Below, in pieces: positions 8,054 to 15,082 of a stretch of DNA of 19,301 nucleotides. Below the pieces are notes generated by a model, which was given only the letters and a program-made list of their open reading frames with translations, was not told the DNA's origin and made no database searches. Position 1 is the stretch's first letter; each line of letters opens with the position of its first letter. The DNA is from Deltaproteobacteria bacterium (GTDB lineage: Bacteria > Desulfobacterota_B > Binatia > Bin18), in assembly GCA_012271025.1 (NCBI GenBank), contig JAAXHF010000025.1, positions 1 through 19,301 on the forward strand, in the 5' to 3' direction. The translations under genes were made by a program, and so were the position numbers.

Positions 8054-8985
8054 CGGCTGCCCCTCTCCTCGCGCAGGCGAAAGAAGCGCAGCAGCGCCTC
8101 AACGTAGGGCCGGTCGGTGCGGACGGCAATCGTATCCATGTCCACCCCGTGCAACAGGCGGGCGCGCTGGCGGCGAGCTTCCTCGGCCTGGCGTGCGAAC
8201 GCCTGCCGGACGCGCCGACTGCCCGTATCAACCAGCAGCCGCTCGCCGGTCTCGGCGTCCTCGAAGACCATCAGGCCGACATCGGGCAGCGTCCATTCGC
8301 GCGGATCGTCCAGCACCACCCCAATCACGTCGTGGCGCCGATTGGCGATCTTGAGTGCCAGGCCGGCCCCGGCGTCCAGAAAATCGGAAATCACGAACAC
8401 GACCCCACGCCGCTTGCTGACCCGGTTGAGGTGTTCGAGCGCGGCGGCGATATTCGTTCCCGTGTGCCGGGCCTGAAAAGACAGGACCTCACGGATGACC
8501 CGCAGCACATGGCGGGTGCCTTTCTTGGGCGCCAGGCTCAGTTCGACCCGATCACTGAAAATCACCAGACCGACCTTGTCGTTATTGCTGATGGCCGAAA
8601 AGGCGAACAGGGCGGCCATCTCGGCCGCCATCTCGCTCTTGAGTTGAGAGACCGTGCCAAAACGGGTCGAGGCGCTGGCATCGACCAGGACCATCACCGT
8701 CAGCTCACGCTCCTCGACAAAGCGTTTGACGTGCGGGATTCCGGTCCGGGCGGTGACGTTCCAGTCAATCGCCCGGATATCGTCGCCCGGCAGATAGTGG
8801 CGGACCTCGGAGAACTCCATGCCCTGGCCCTTGAACGCGCTCTGGTACTGGCCGGCAAACAGATCGCTGACCAGATGGCTCGTCCGCACGTGGATCTTGC
8901 GGACGGTTGTCAGTTGTTCGGTGCGAAGAGGAAACGGATCCTCCTGTCCTGGATATACGGCTGGCACGTTTCCTCTTCTCAGCAT
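8050..8985 (-). CDS. DUF58 protein (VWA-like), MoxR-associated
   Basis: DUF58 family protein, 311 aa from the chosen ATG at 8983-8985, which has AGGA five bases upstream. The frame is open to a GTG at 9021 but that start lacks a ribosome binding site. The family core is clear: LVSDLFAGQYQSAFKGQG, then EVRHYLPGDDIRAIDWNVTAR (about 60-80), VKRFVEERELTVMVLVDASAS with a VWA-like DxSxS (D102, S104, S106), and a later VVFVISDFLDAG strand. DUF58 proteins are regularly encoded next to MoxR ATPases and probably act with them as a chaperone or assembly pair at the inner membrane. Codons 3-21 coincide with a palindromic element, so the first 20 residues look unlike the family. The gene overlaps the next by GTGA. 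Confidence 0.9.
   Translation of the reverse strand: MLRRGNVPAVYPGQEDPFPLRTEQLTTVRKIHVRTSHLVSDLFAGQYQSAFKGQGMEFSEVRHYLPGDDIRAIDWNVTARTGIPHVKRFVEERELTVMVLVDASASTRFGTVSQLKSEMAAEMAALFAFSAISNNDKVGLVIFSDRVELSLAPKKGTRHVLRVIREVLSFQARHTGTNIAAALEHLNRVSKRRGVVFVISDFLDAGAGLALKIANRRHDVIGVVLDDPREWTLPDVGLMVFEDAETGERLLVDTGSRRVRQAFARQAEEARRQRARLLHGVDMDTIAVRTDRPYVEALLRFFRLREERGSR
8925..8978 (-). repeat. 54-bp palindromic element, copy B (diverged)
   Basis: GAAGAGGAAACGGATC (8925-8940) and GGCACGTTTCCTCTTC (8963-8978) flank a 22-base spacer, the same geometry as the other two copies. The outer 12 bases pair perfectly (GAAGAGGAAACG with CGTTTCCTCTTC) and the inner four have decayed. Relative to copies A and C, the outermost pair is G-C in place of A-T on both arms. 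The element begins five bases inside the DUF58 reading frame. Confidence 0.8.
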
Positions 8986-9024
8986 GGCGGTCCTGCCTGG
9001 TCCCGGCTCGCGTTCCCGCACCGC

Positions 9025-10047
9025 CTAGGGCACTGGCACGCCATCCAGAATCCGCTCCACGATGCTGTCCGAGCTGATGTCTTCGGCCTCGGCCTCGTAG
9101 GTCACGATCACCCGGTGGCGCAACACATCCGGGGCGAGCGACTTCACGTCTTGGGGGGTCACATAGCCGCGCCCGCCCAGCAGGGCGTGGGCCTTGGCGG
9201 CCAGCGTCAGATACAGGGTCGCCCGCGGTGAGGCGCCATACTGAATGAACCGTTGCAGGTCGAGCTGGTAGGCCGCAGGTTCGCGGGTGGCAAAGATCAG
9301 GTCGAGAATATAGTCCTTGATTTTGTCATCGAGGTAGATGTGATCGACCAGGTGCCGCAACCGGACGATGTCGTCCGTGCTCAGCACGGTCCGGACGCCT
9401 GGAGGCTCGGCAGTCGAGGCCATCAGCTCCAGAATGCGGCGCTCTTCCTCTTTTGACGGATAGCTGACCCACACCTTGAGCATGAAGCGATCCACCTGAG
9501 CCTCGGGCAACGGGTAGGTGCCTTCCTGTTCAATCGGGTTCTGGGTCGCCAGGACCAGAAACGGCGCGGGCAGCGGGTAGGTTTCTTCGCCAATGGTCAC
9601 CTGACGTTCCTGCATGGCTTCGAGCAGGGCACTCTGCACTTTTGCCGGCGCGCGGTTGATTTCGTCGGCCAGCACAATGTTGGCAAAAATCGGCCCTTTC
9701 TTAGTGGTAAAGCTGCCGTCGCGCGGACTGTACACCAGGGTGCCGATCAAATCGGCCGGCAACAGGTCAGGAGTGAATTGCAGGCGCTGGAAGCTGGCGC
9801 TCAGGGTCTGGGCCAGGGTCTTGACCGACAGGGTCTTGGCCAAACCCGGCACGCCTTCGAGCAGAACGTGGCCGTTGGCCAGCAGGCCGATCAGCAGCCG
9901 CTCGATCAGCGCCTGCTGGCCAACAATCACCCGACCGATTTCTTCCCGTAGCCGGGTGAGCGCGGGCGCCTGGGCCTGCACCTGCTCGCCAAGCGCGGTG
10001 ATGCCAACGGCCGCCTGCTCCTGCTCGACAACACGATCCTCATCCAT
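9025..10047 (-). CDS. moxR: MoxR-type AAA+ ATPase
   Basis: MoxR AAA+ ATPase, 340 aa from the ATG at 10045-10047, chosen for the GGAGGAG upstream. The frame is open 19 codons further to an ATG at 10104 with no good ribosome binding site. Walker A is GVPGLAKT (65-72), Walker B is IVLADEINRAP (about 124-134) and sensor 1 is LVLATQNPIEQEGTYPLPEAQVDRFMLK (163-190, N170). All three match the MoxR subgroup closely. MoxR ATPases hydrolyse ATP to remodel or load metal/VWA partner proteins. Here it heads the operon, 39 bases before DUF58 and ahead of the two VWA proteins BatA and BatB. The operon promoter should lie in the 10048-10237 gap. Confidence 0.95.
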   Translation of the reverse strand: MDEDRVVEQEQAAVGITALGEQVQAQAPALTRLREEIGRVIVGQQALIERLLIGLLANGHVLLEGVPGLAKTLSVKTLAQTLSASFQRLQFTPDLLPADLIGTLVYSPRDGSFTTKKGPIFANIVLADEINRAPAKVQSALLEAMQERQVTIGEETYPLPAPFLVLATQNPIEQEGTYPLPEAQVDRFMLKVWVSYPSKEEERRILELMASTAEPPGVRTVLSTDDIVRLRHLVDHIYLDDKIKDYILDLIFATREPAAYQLDLQRFIQYGASPRATLYLTLAAKAHALLGGRGYVTPQDVKSLAPDVLRHRVIVTYEAEAEDISSDSIVERILDGVPVP

Positions 10048-10144
10048 AGTGTGTAACGCTCCTCCGCTCGCCGACCGGCCTGCGCGGACGGGGCGGCGTG
10101 GCATTTGCCGCTACCGCCGTCCTCATCCCTCGCTCGCTTTATGC

Positions 10145-10171
10145 TTGACAATGCCCAGGGGGGTGTATACG
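10145..10171 (+). promoter_or_regulatory. Possible sigma70-like promoter for degP
   Basis: TTGACA at 10145-10150 and TATACG at 10166-10171 lie on the plus strand in the gap shared by moxR and the DegP gene. The spacer is 15 bases, shorter than the optimal 17, so this is only a candidate. It is about 67 bases before the DegP start codon. No sigma-E type signature was recognised. Confidence 0.3.
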
Positions 10172-10237
10172 AACAGGGCACGCTCAGGCTCTTCATCATG
10201 ACCAGACAACCATATCTCAGCCAAATGTAGGGGATGT

Positions 10238-11752
10238 ATGCACATTCTTCAATCTCCTTGGTTCCCTTTGCCAGGAGCTGGTTGTACTCACGTAGTCCGG
10301 CAACGTGGCTCATCCGGTGTGTTTCGTCCACGGCTCAGGCTGCACCCCTGGGTCGTGCTGGTCGCGCTGTGCGTGGCCGGAGTCCTGCCGGGCAGCGTCC
10401 CGCAGGCGCGGGCTGCGGCAAAGTCGGTCGTTGAGATTGCCCAGAATACGATGCCTGCGGTCGTCAATATTTCGACCACCCAAAAACCCGGGTCGCGCTC
10501 TCAGGGACGCCGTCAGTCTCCCCCGACGCCCGGTCCGTTTGGTCCGGGTGATCCGTTTGGCGAGTTTTTTCGGCGCTTCGGTCCGGAGCGTCCGCCCTCG
10601 GACAGGCGGCGTGGCGTGGGGTCTGGTTTTATCATCAGCCAGGACGGCTATATCGTCACCAACAATCACGTCATCGATGGGGCAGACACGATCACCGTCC
10701 GCATGTCTGACGAGGAAGAGTACCAGGCGACCAAGATCGGCTCAGACGAAAAGACAGATCTGGCGCTGATCAAGATCGAACCCGACCAGCCCCTGCCGAG
10801 CGTCCCCTTTGGGCAGTCGGCCGGCCTTGAGGTCGGCAACTGGGTGATCGCCATCGGCAATCCGTTCGGGCTGAGCCAGACCGTCACGCTCGGAATCGTG
10901 AGCGCCAAGGGACGGGTCATCGGCGCCGGCCCATACGACGATTTCATTCAAACCGACGCGTCCATCAATCCGGGCAATTCCGGGGGGCCGCTGCTCAACC
11001 TGCAAGGCGAGGTCGTCGGGGTCAACACGGCCATCTACAGCCGCATCGGCGGCAACATCGGCATTGGCTTCGCCATCCCGATTGATCTGGCCAAGTCGAT
11101 TGTCCAGCAGCTGCGAGAAAAAGGCGCGGTCACCCGTGGCTGGCTGGGGGTGATGATTCAGGCTGTCACCCCGGAGTTGGCCAAGTCGTTTGACCTGGCC
11201 GAACCCAAGGGCGCCCTGGTAGCCGAGGTGACGCCCGACAGCCCGGCCCACAGAGCGGGTCTGGAGCGGGGGGACATCATCGTCGCCTTTAACCAGGCGG
11301 AGATCGGCGATTCGCGCGAACTGCCCGCTCTGGTTGCCCAGACGCCGGTCGGGACACAGGCAAAAGTCGGCGTCCTGCGCGGCGGCGAAAGCCAAACCTT
11401 GACGGTCACCCTGGGCGAACTCAAGGATGAGCAGGTTCAGCTCGCCGGCGGTGAAGCCGGCAGCCGCAACTGGGGCATGACCGTCGCCGACATCACGCCC
11501 GAGGTCCGCCGCCAGCTTCAACTCGACGCCGCTCAGACAGGCATCGTCGTATCCGAGGTCGAGCCGGGCAGCGCGGCCCAGCGGGCTGGGATTCAGCGCG
11601 GGGATGTCATCGAGGAGGTCAACCGCCAGGCCGTGGCATCGGTCAGCGAGTTCACAACCATCCTGTCTGAGATGAACGAGAAGGACAGTCTGCTGCTCCT
11701 GGTGCGCCGCAACGAATTTACCTCTTTCTTCGCCCTGCGCCAGGAAGACTGA
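10238..11752 (+). CDS. degP: DegP/DegQ (HtrA, MucD-like) periplasmic serine protease
   Basis: HtrA-family protease and chaperone, 504 aa. A long, basic N-region is followed by a signal helix (WVVLVALCVAGVLPG, about 38-52) and cleavage near QARA/AAK (about 58-61). The trypsin-like domain has the full triad: H144 in TNNHVIDGAD, D174 in EKTDLALIKI and S248 in INPGNSGGPLL. PDZ1 starts at TRGWLGVMIQAVTPE and PDZ2 at NWGMTVADITPE. Two PDZ domains and a short Q-loop are typical of DegQ/MucD. It degrades or refolds misfolded envelope proteins. The ATG at 10238 has AGGGG four to five bases upstream; an ATG at 10234 is out of frame. It is divergent from the moxR operon. Whether it should be called degP, degQ or mucD cannot be settled from the sequence alone. 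Confidence 0.95.
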   Translation: MHILQSPWFPLPGAGCTHVVRQRGSSGVFRPRLRLHPWVVLVALCVAGVLPGSVPQARAAAKSVVEIAQNTMPAVVNISTTQKPGSRSQGRRQSPPTPGPFGPGDPFGEFFRRFGPERPPSDRRRGVGSGFIISQDGYIVTNNHVIDGADTITVRMSDEEEYQATKIGSDEKTDLALIKIEPDQPLPSVPFGQSAGLEVGNWVIAIGNPFGLSQTVTLGIVSAKGRVIGAGPYDDFIQTDASINPGNSGGPLLNLQGEVVGVNTAIYSRIGGNIGIGFAIPIDLAKSIVQQLREKGAVTRGWLGVMIQAVTPELAKSFDLAEPKGALVAEVTPDSPAHRAGLERGDIIVAFNQAEIGDSRELPALVAQTPVGTQAKVGVLRGGESQTLTVTLGELKDEQVQLAGGEAGSRNWGMTVADITPEVRRQLQLDAAQTGIVVSEVEPGSAAQRAGIQRGDVIEEVNRQAVASVSEFTTILSEMNEKDSLLLLVRRNEFTSFFALRQED

Positions 11753-11914
11753 GGCGCGGACCGGCCGCTTCGTGTGGCGACGGAAAGAAACGGCTTACAG
11801 AACTGCTCGCGCCTCAGTTTGCCGTGCCATGCATCTGTCGGAGGTTGACGCTGCGTCATTCAGCGTCGGCAAGAAAGATCGAGCGTTGAACCGGGCCGTG
11901 TATGGGGACTCCCC
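11753..11914. other. Intergenic, degP to hepT
   Basis: There is no rho-independent terminator after the protease stop. A small frame (GTG at 11772, stop at 11918; internal ATG at 11829) ends in an ATGA overlap with the hepT start. It would encode 29-48 residues with no recognised similarity and I do not call it a gene. The hepT operator-like palindrome is at the right end. Confidence 0.4.
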
Positions 11915-11916
11915 AT
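11902..11916 (+). promoter_or_regulatory. Palindrome over hepT RBS and start codon
   Basis: ATGGGGACTCCCCAT consists of 7-base arms around a single central C. It covers the only Shine-Dalgarno-like sequence (GGGGA, 11904-11908) and the first two bases of the hepT ATG (11915-11917). It could be an operator for autoregulation or an mRNA hairpin that masks the ribosome binding site. With a 1-base centre a tight hairpin is sterically poor, so a protein-binding site is more likely. Confidence 0.5.
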
Positions 11917-12340
11917 GAGCAGCCGAGATATCCGCTGGGTCCAGAGAGCCAAGCATTTCGACAAGGCTTTTTCTCAACTGAAAGAGGCTGTCGAATTGGC
12001 GCGGCAGCGTCAGCTCTCGAAGCTGGAAGCGCAGGGATTGATACAGGGCTTCGAATATACACACGAATTGGCCTGGAATACGCTGAAGGACTTTCTTGAG
12101 GAACGCGGCGTCCAGAACCTCTATGGCTCAAGGGACACAACACGCGCCGCTTTCAGAACAGGCTTGATTGAAAACGGCGAAACATGGATGGCCATGATCC
12201 AAAGCCGCAACACGACCTCGCATACCTATAATGAGGACACTGCCAGCCAGATTGTGACGGCGATTCTTGACACCTACTTTGCGGAATTTCAGACCTTGCG
12301 CGCCACACTGGAGCGTCTGAAACAGGAGGAATCGGCATGA
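11915..12340 (+). CDS. hepT: HepT-type HEPN toxin (HI0074 family)
   Basis: HEPN-domain protein of the HI0074 'nucleotidyltransferase substrate-binding' family, 141 aa and all helical. The diagnostic RNase/AMPylation motif R-x4-H-x-Y is present as R98-NTTS-H103-T-Y105, and the family's FEYTHELAWNTLKDFLEE (about 46-63) is intact. In characterised type VII systems HepT is an RNase toxin inactivated by AMPylation of the motif tyrosine by MntA. The stop overlaps the mntA start as ATGA, so the pair is co-translated. The start ATG has GGGGA six bases upstream. Confidence 0.9.
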   Translation: MSSRDIRWVQRAKHFDKAFSQLKEAVELARQRQLSKLEAQGLIQGFEYTHELAWNTLKDFLEERGVQNLYGSRDTTRAAFRTGLIENGETWMAMIQSRNTTSHTYNEDTASQIVTAILDTYFAEFQTLRATLERLKQEESA

Positions 12341-12669
12341 AGCATGGCTTGCCGGAACATGTCCTCCAAAAGATACGCGCCGTCTTCGCCCGCTACCCGC
12401 AAGTGGACAGAGCGATTTTGTACGGCTCACGCGCCAAAGGCAGCCATAAAAACGGCTCCGACATTGATCTGACCCTGTGTGGCGACGCCGACCTGACACT
12501 GAACACGCTCCACAGAATTGCCGATGACCTTGACGACCTCCTCCTGCCCTATACGCTCGACCTATCCATTTTCCATCACATCAGCGACCCCGATGTGATT
12601 GGACATATCCAGCGGGTTGGGGTGACGCTGTATGAGAAAGAGCCGCGCATGACGGACAGAGCGTCTTAG
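12337..12669 (+). CDS. mntA: MntA-type minimal nucleotidyltransferase antitoxin
   Basis: Minimal nucleotidyltransferase, 110 aa, HI0073 family. The active-site pattern G30-S31-x10-D42-I-D44 (GSRAKGSHKNGSDID) is exact and the third carboxylate is D75 in TLDLSIF. In type VII systems MntA transfers AMP to the HepT tyrosine, neutralising it. All catalytic residues in both partners are present, so the module should be functional. The C-terminal tail (PRMTDRAS) extends a little past the usual end. The stop lies only about a dozen bases from the break in the opposing vapC remnant. Confidence 0.9.
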   Translation: MKHGLPEHVLQKIRAVFARYPQVDRAILYGSRAKGSHKNGSDIDLTLCGDADLTLNTLHRIADDLDDLLLPYTLDLSIFHHISDPDVIGHIQRVGVTLYEKEPRMTDRAS

Positions 12670-12681
12670 GGGCTCCGGATT

Positions 12682-12804
12682 CCCGGCGCGGATCAGCCCG
12701 CGCCACCCCGCGCGTGCCTGAGCATGCGCCTCATCGTCCGCATCCAGCACGGCGTAGAAAGCGGACGTGTCGATAAAGACCTCTTCACTCCCCGGGTGTT
12801 TCAT
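12682..12804 (-). pseudogene. vapC: VapC PIN-domain toxin, truncated after about 41 codons
   Basis: The start of a PIN ribonuclease is clear: EEVFIDTSAFYAVLDADDEAHAQARAGW, with the first catalytic Asp at position 12 in VFIDTSAF. A PIN toxin is normally about 130 residues with three or four acidic residues. Here the similarity stops near codon 41 (12682). The frame then runs on as the antisense of mntA to a stop at 12562, which is not PIN sequence. The ATG at 12802-12804 overlaps the end of vapB by 20 bases, the usual vapBC arrangement. No other part of the PIN domain is seen in the window, so the toxin is dead. Confidence 0.75.
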
Positions 12805-13042
12805 AAGCGGCGACGAGATATTCGTCATGGCGGCGGGCTACATCGGTACGTCCAGAGTGGAAGCGGCCCGTAGCGGCAATCGCACGCTGCGCCCGGTCTC
12901 CGTACTCGCCCCGCTCGGCGTGATCGAGGATATGGTCTACCCCATTCCGCACTAACTCGGAGATCGAGACTCCCCGTTCCGCAGCCAATGCTCGCAGTCG
13001 GAGCACCTGTTGTTCTGTAAGCTGTACCTGAGTCCGAATCAT
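12785..13042 (-). CDS. vapB: VapB-like ribbon-helix-helix antitoxin
   Basis: 85-aa CopG/RHH protein: the N-terminal strand MIRTQVQLTEQQ is followed by LRLRALAAERGVSISELVRNGVDHIL, the typical RHH DNA-binding unit, and then an acidic/His-rich tail that would wrap the toxin. The start is ATG at 13040-13042; there is no strong ribosome binding site. It precedes the truncated vapC and overlaps it. With no intact toxin the gene may persist as a repressor or antitoxin for related VapC proteins elsewhere. Confidence 0.8.
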   Translation of the reverse strand: MIRTQVQLTEQQVLRLRALAAERGVSISELVRNGVDHILDHAERGEYGDRAQRAIAATGRFHSGRTDVARRHDEYLVAAYETPGE

Positions 13043-13050
13043 AGATGAGT

Positions 13051-13068
13051 ATGATGGCAGACCATCAT
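13051..13068 (-). promoter_or_regulatory. Inverted repeat upstream of vapB (operator candidate)
   Basis: ATGATGG (13051-13057) and CCATCAT (13062-13068) are perfect arms around CAGA, 9 bases before the vapB start codon. RHH antitoxins commonly bind short palindromes in this position to repress their own operon. The assignment is positional only. Confidence 0.45.
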
Positions 13069-13355
13069 GAGAACGACAACATGAGACATCAGAGGACTCT
13101 CAAGAGGTCGGCTCGCTCGGCGCTGCATCTCTTCGGGGTTTGTGTGCCCATGCCCGAAAGCGGATTCCTGACCTATGCTGCCGGAGGTCAGGTGAGCGAA
13201 GCGTAGCCTGACAGCTCCTCACCGCTACCGGTCACTGTTCACCCGTCCCGCGTCAGATTCAATGCCAGCAGTGCGCGCGGGGCGTCATCATCGGAAATAT
13301 CCGCAGGCCAGCCGGAGGCTGCACCTCGCGGGAGGGGGCGGCTGAGGGCAAGCCT
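13069..13355. other. Non-coding stretch with one hairpin
   Basis: No gene is supported on either strand. A perfect inverted repeat CCTGACCT (13167-13174) / AGGTCAGG (13185-13192) with a 10-base loop is present and the hexamer CCTGAC recurs just downstream. There is no T-run, so it is not an obvious terminator. No direct repeats or CRISPR-like units were found. Confidence 0.5.
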
Positions 13356-13652
13356 TCAAGGCACGAGCGGGACGATCACAAAGTTCTGCTGAGTCTGCTG
13401 CCACTCCAGCCGGACCGCCTCACCCCGACTCGGAAAATCCGTCACGACACATTCGCCTCGCGCGCCCTGCACGAACTCCTCGCCCAGGGTGGCGACGGTG
13501 AACGTCGCTCGGGCAAACTCCACCCCGGCGGCGCGCGCCACGACACTATGGGCGCCCTCCCCGAGCAGGTTCCAGTTGAATAGCACACCGAAGCCATTCG
13601 TGGTGTCGCCGCACGTCATCGCTGTGTCCGCCCGCTCAGTGGCAACGGTGAC
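13356..13652 (-). pseudogene. Truncated C-terminal fragment of a secreted modular protein
   Basis: The open frame ends ...WQQTQQNFVIVPLVP. It contains TERADTAMTCGDTTNGFG, VLFNWNLLGEGAHSVVARA and GVEFARATFTVATLGEEF, a beta-rich module I recognise from C-termini of large exported proteins in uncultured bacteria. Normally a longer N-terminal region precedes it. Here the frame becomes unrelated just upstream of about 13652 and no plausible start or signal peptide exists; the only ATG is at 13619, inside the module. I read this as gene debris. The function of the module is not known to me. Confidence 0.55.
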
Positions 13653-13665
13653 AGCGGCGGCGGGC

Positions 13666-13815
13666 TTAGCCGGCCAGCGACAGGCCGGTGACGGCCAGCA
13701 AAATACGGCGCGGGCAGACGTGCGGTTCGATGAGCCTATGAGGGCTGAGCTTCGACACGGCCGCCAGGAGAGCCCATTTTTTCTCTTCCGTCCAATCTGG
13801 CACGCTTGCGGTCAT
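13666..13815 (-). pseudogene. Short remnant resembling NE0113-family CRISPR-associated protein N-terminus
   Basis: A 49-codon frame from ATG 13815 to TAA 13666 contains PRRILLAVTGLS near its end. From memory this is the hallmark N-terminal strand of the NE0113 family (continuing PQVVTETLY), proteins linked to type III CRISPR systems and related to CARF/ring-nuclease folds. Here the similarity ends after GLS and a stop follows four codons later, so at most the first strand and a leader remain. There is no Shine-Dalgarno sequence. It could be a chance match; a profile search would decide. Confidence 0.35.
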
Positions 13816-13843
13816 GAATCGGACTTGGGTGCAGGGGCCTTGG

Positions 13844-15082
13844 TCAACTGCTGGATTCGGCCTCCAGAATGGCGTTCAACTGTTCCTGAGCCAAGCGCTT
13901 GACCGCAAAGTCCTGATCCTGGGCCAAGAGATGCAGAATTCTCTTTCTGCCCTCTCCATCGAGCTGAGCGGCTCGAAAAGCGACTTCTCGCCTGACTTCC
14001 GGTGTCCGGTCCAGCATCAGGATACTGAGAATCTTCTCGCCTTCTGCTCCCCCGACCTGACTGGCATACAGGGCCAGCTCCTTTCTCACCTCAAGCGCGG
14101 GGTCCATAATCAAGGTGCTGATCACCGCATCGCTTTTTTTGTTCAGCTGGTAGGGACTGACAACAACTGCCTTTCTCACCTCAGGCTCGGCGTCTTTCAT
14201 CAAAATGTGAAACGCTTTTTCTGCCTCTTCTTCCCCCAGCTTGCTGACATGCAGCGCCACCTCTTTGCGGACCTCCGGCTCCGGGTCACGAATCAACGTG
14301 TGCAGGACCACGCTTGCCGTCTGGCCGCCTAATTGACAGACGCGCGTGACAACATCCCGGCGGATATGCGGGTCGGGGTCGTGCGCCATCCGGGTAAAAA
14401 CACGTTCAGACACCGTTCCTCCGAGTTGGAAGGCGGCGAACAGCGCCATCTGCTTCACCGAGACATCGCTGTCTTCAGCCAAGCTCAGGAGAAGGGCTTG
14501 GGCGGAGTCCGGCCCCAGCAGATGGGCGTTGACCGCGACCTCTCTTCGAATAGCGGCCTCTTCTTGCCCGGCCAGCAGGCTCAATATCCGTGAGCCCCCT
14601 TCTCCTACATGCCCGGCATGCTTTGCCACCAACTTTCTGATCGATGCATCCTGGTGTGGCTGGGCGAGAACCCGCAGGACCTGCTCCCCCTCGCTGCCGC
14701 CTAATTCAACGGCCCTGAGCACCACGGCCTCTTGCACCCCACGGTGGTCGTCTTCGGCCAGCAAGGTCAGGTATTTTTCTCCAACCGCACCACCCAAGAG
14801 GCTCGCATGGTGGGCCAGTGCAATTTTCACTTCGGGTCGAGAGTCGTCCACCACAATGGCAAAGACCCGGTCGGCCGCCTCGGCTCCCATTTTGTAGGCG
14901 GTCTCAGAGGTGTTGGTCACGACATCCACCGAGGGATCGGTGGCCGCTTGCTCCAGCTTCTGTATTTGCAACTCCATCCATTGCACAGCGTTGACCCGCA
15001 TCTGCATCTGCGCCCAGAGTTGAACGGGCACGGCCAGGCAAAACGAGAGGGCACAAGCTCCAGCGAACATCATCTTCATCAT
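13844..15082 (-). CDS. Exported HEAT-repeat protein
   Basis: 412 aa from the ATG at 15080-15082. A second ATG three bases on (15079) has a better spacing of six to AGGAG, so either could be used. The signal peptide MMKMMFAGACALSFCLAVPVQ... is cleaved near LWA/QM (24). Almost all the rest is about 12 tandem 31-residue HEAT-type units, with consensus D-x-x-P-E-V-R-[KR]-E-V-A-x-x-A-x-x-L-G-G-x-x-G-E-x-[IV]-L-x-x-L. The last few are DPEPEVRKEVALHVSKLG, DPALEVRKELALYASQVG and DRTPEVRREVAFRAAQLDG. Such solenoids bind proteins; no catalytic motif is seen. The frame is open upstream to 15307 but without family features or a ribosome binding site. It stands alone, with no operon partner. Confidence 0.85.
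   Translation of the reverse strand: MMKMMFAGACALSFCLAVPVQLWAQMQMRVNAVQWMELQIQKLEQAATDPSVDVVTNTSETAYKMGAEAADRVFAIVVDDSRPEVKIALAHHASLLGGAVGEKYLTLLAEDDHRGVQEAVVLRAVELGGSEGEQVLRVLAQPHQDASIRKLVAKHAGHVGEGGSRILSLLAGQEEAAIRREVAVNAHLLGPDSAQALLLSLAEDSDVSVKQMALFAAFQLGGTVSERVFTRMAHDPDPHIRRDVVTRVCQLGGQTASVVLHTLIRDPEPEVRKEVALHVSKLGEEEAEKAFHILMKDAEPEVRKAVVVSPYQLNKKSDAVISTLIMDPALEVRKELALYASQVGGAEGEKILSILMLDRTPEVRREVAFRAAQLDGEGRKRILHLLAQDQDFAVKRLAQEQLNAILEAESSS

Noticed and set aside
4790..9231. Long plus-strand open frames of 300-420 codons opposite the Bat operon
   Set aside because: They are antisense to genes with complete catalytic motifs, have no family features, and arise from the GC-rich third-position bias of the real minus-strand genes.
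11772..11918. Small ORF ending in an ATGA overlap with hepT
   Set aside because: There is no recognisable similarity and no ribosome binding site, and the overlap is explained by the palindrome at the hepT start.
12562..12828. Intact 88-residue PIN protein
   Set aside because: Only about the first 41 codons after the likely ATG at 12804 resemble PIN. The rest is the antisense of mntA and lacks the remaining catalytic acids.
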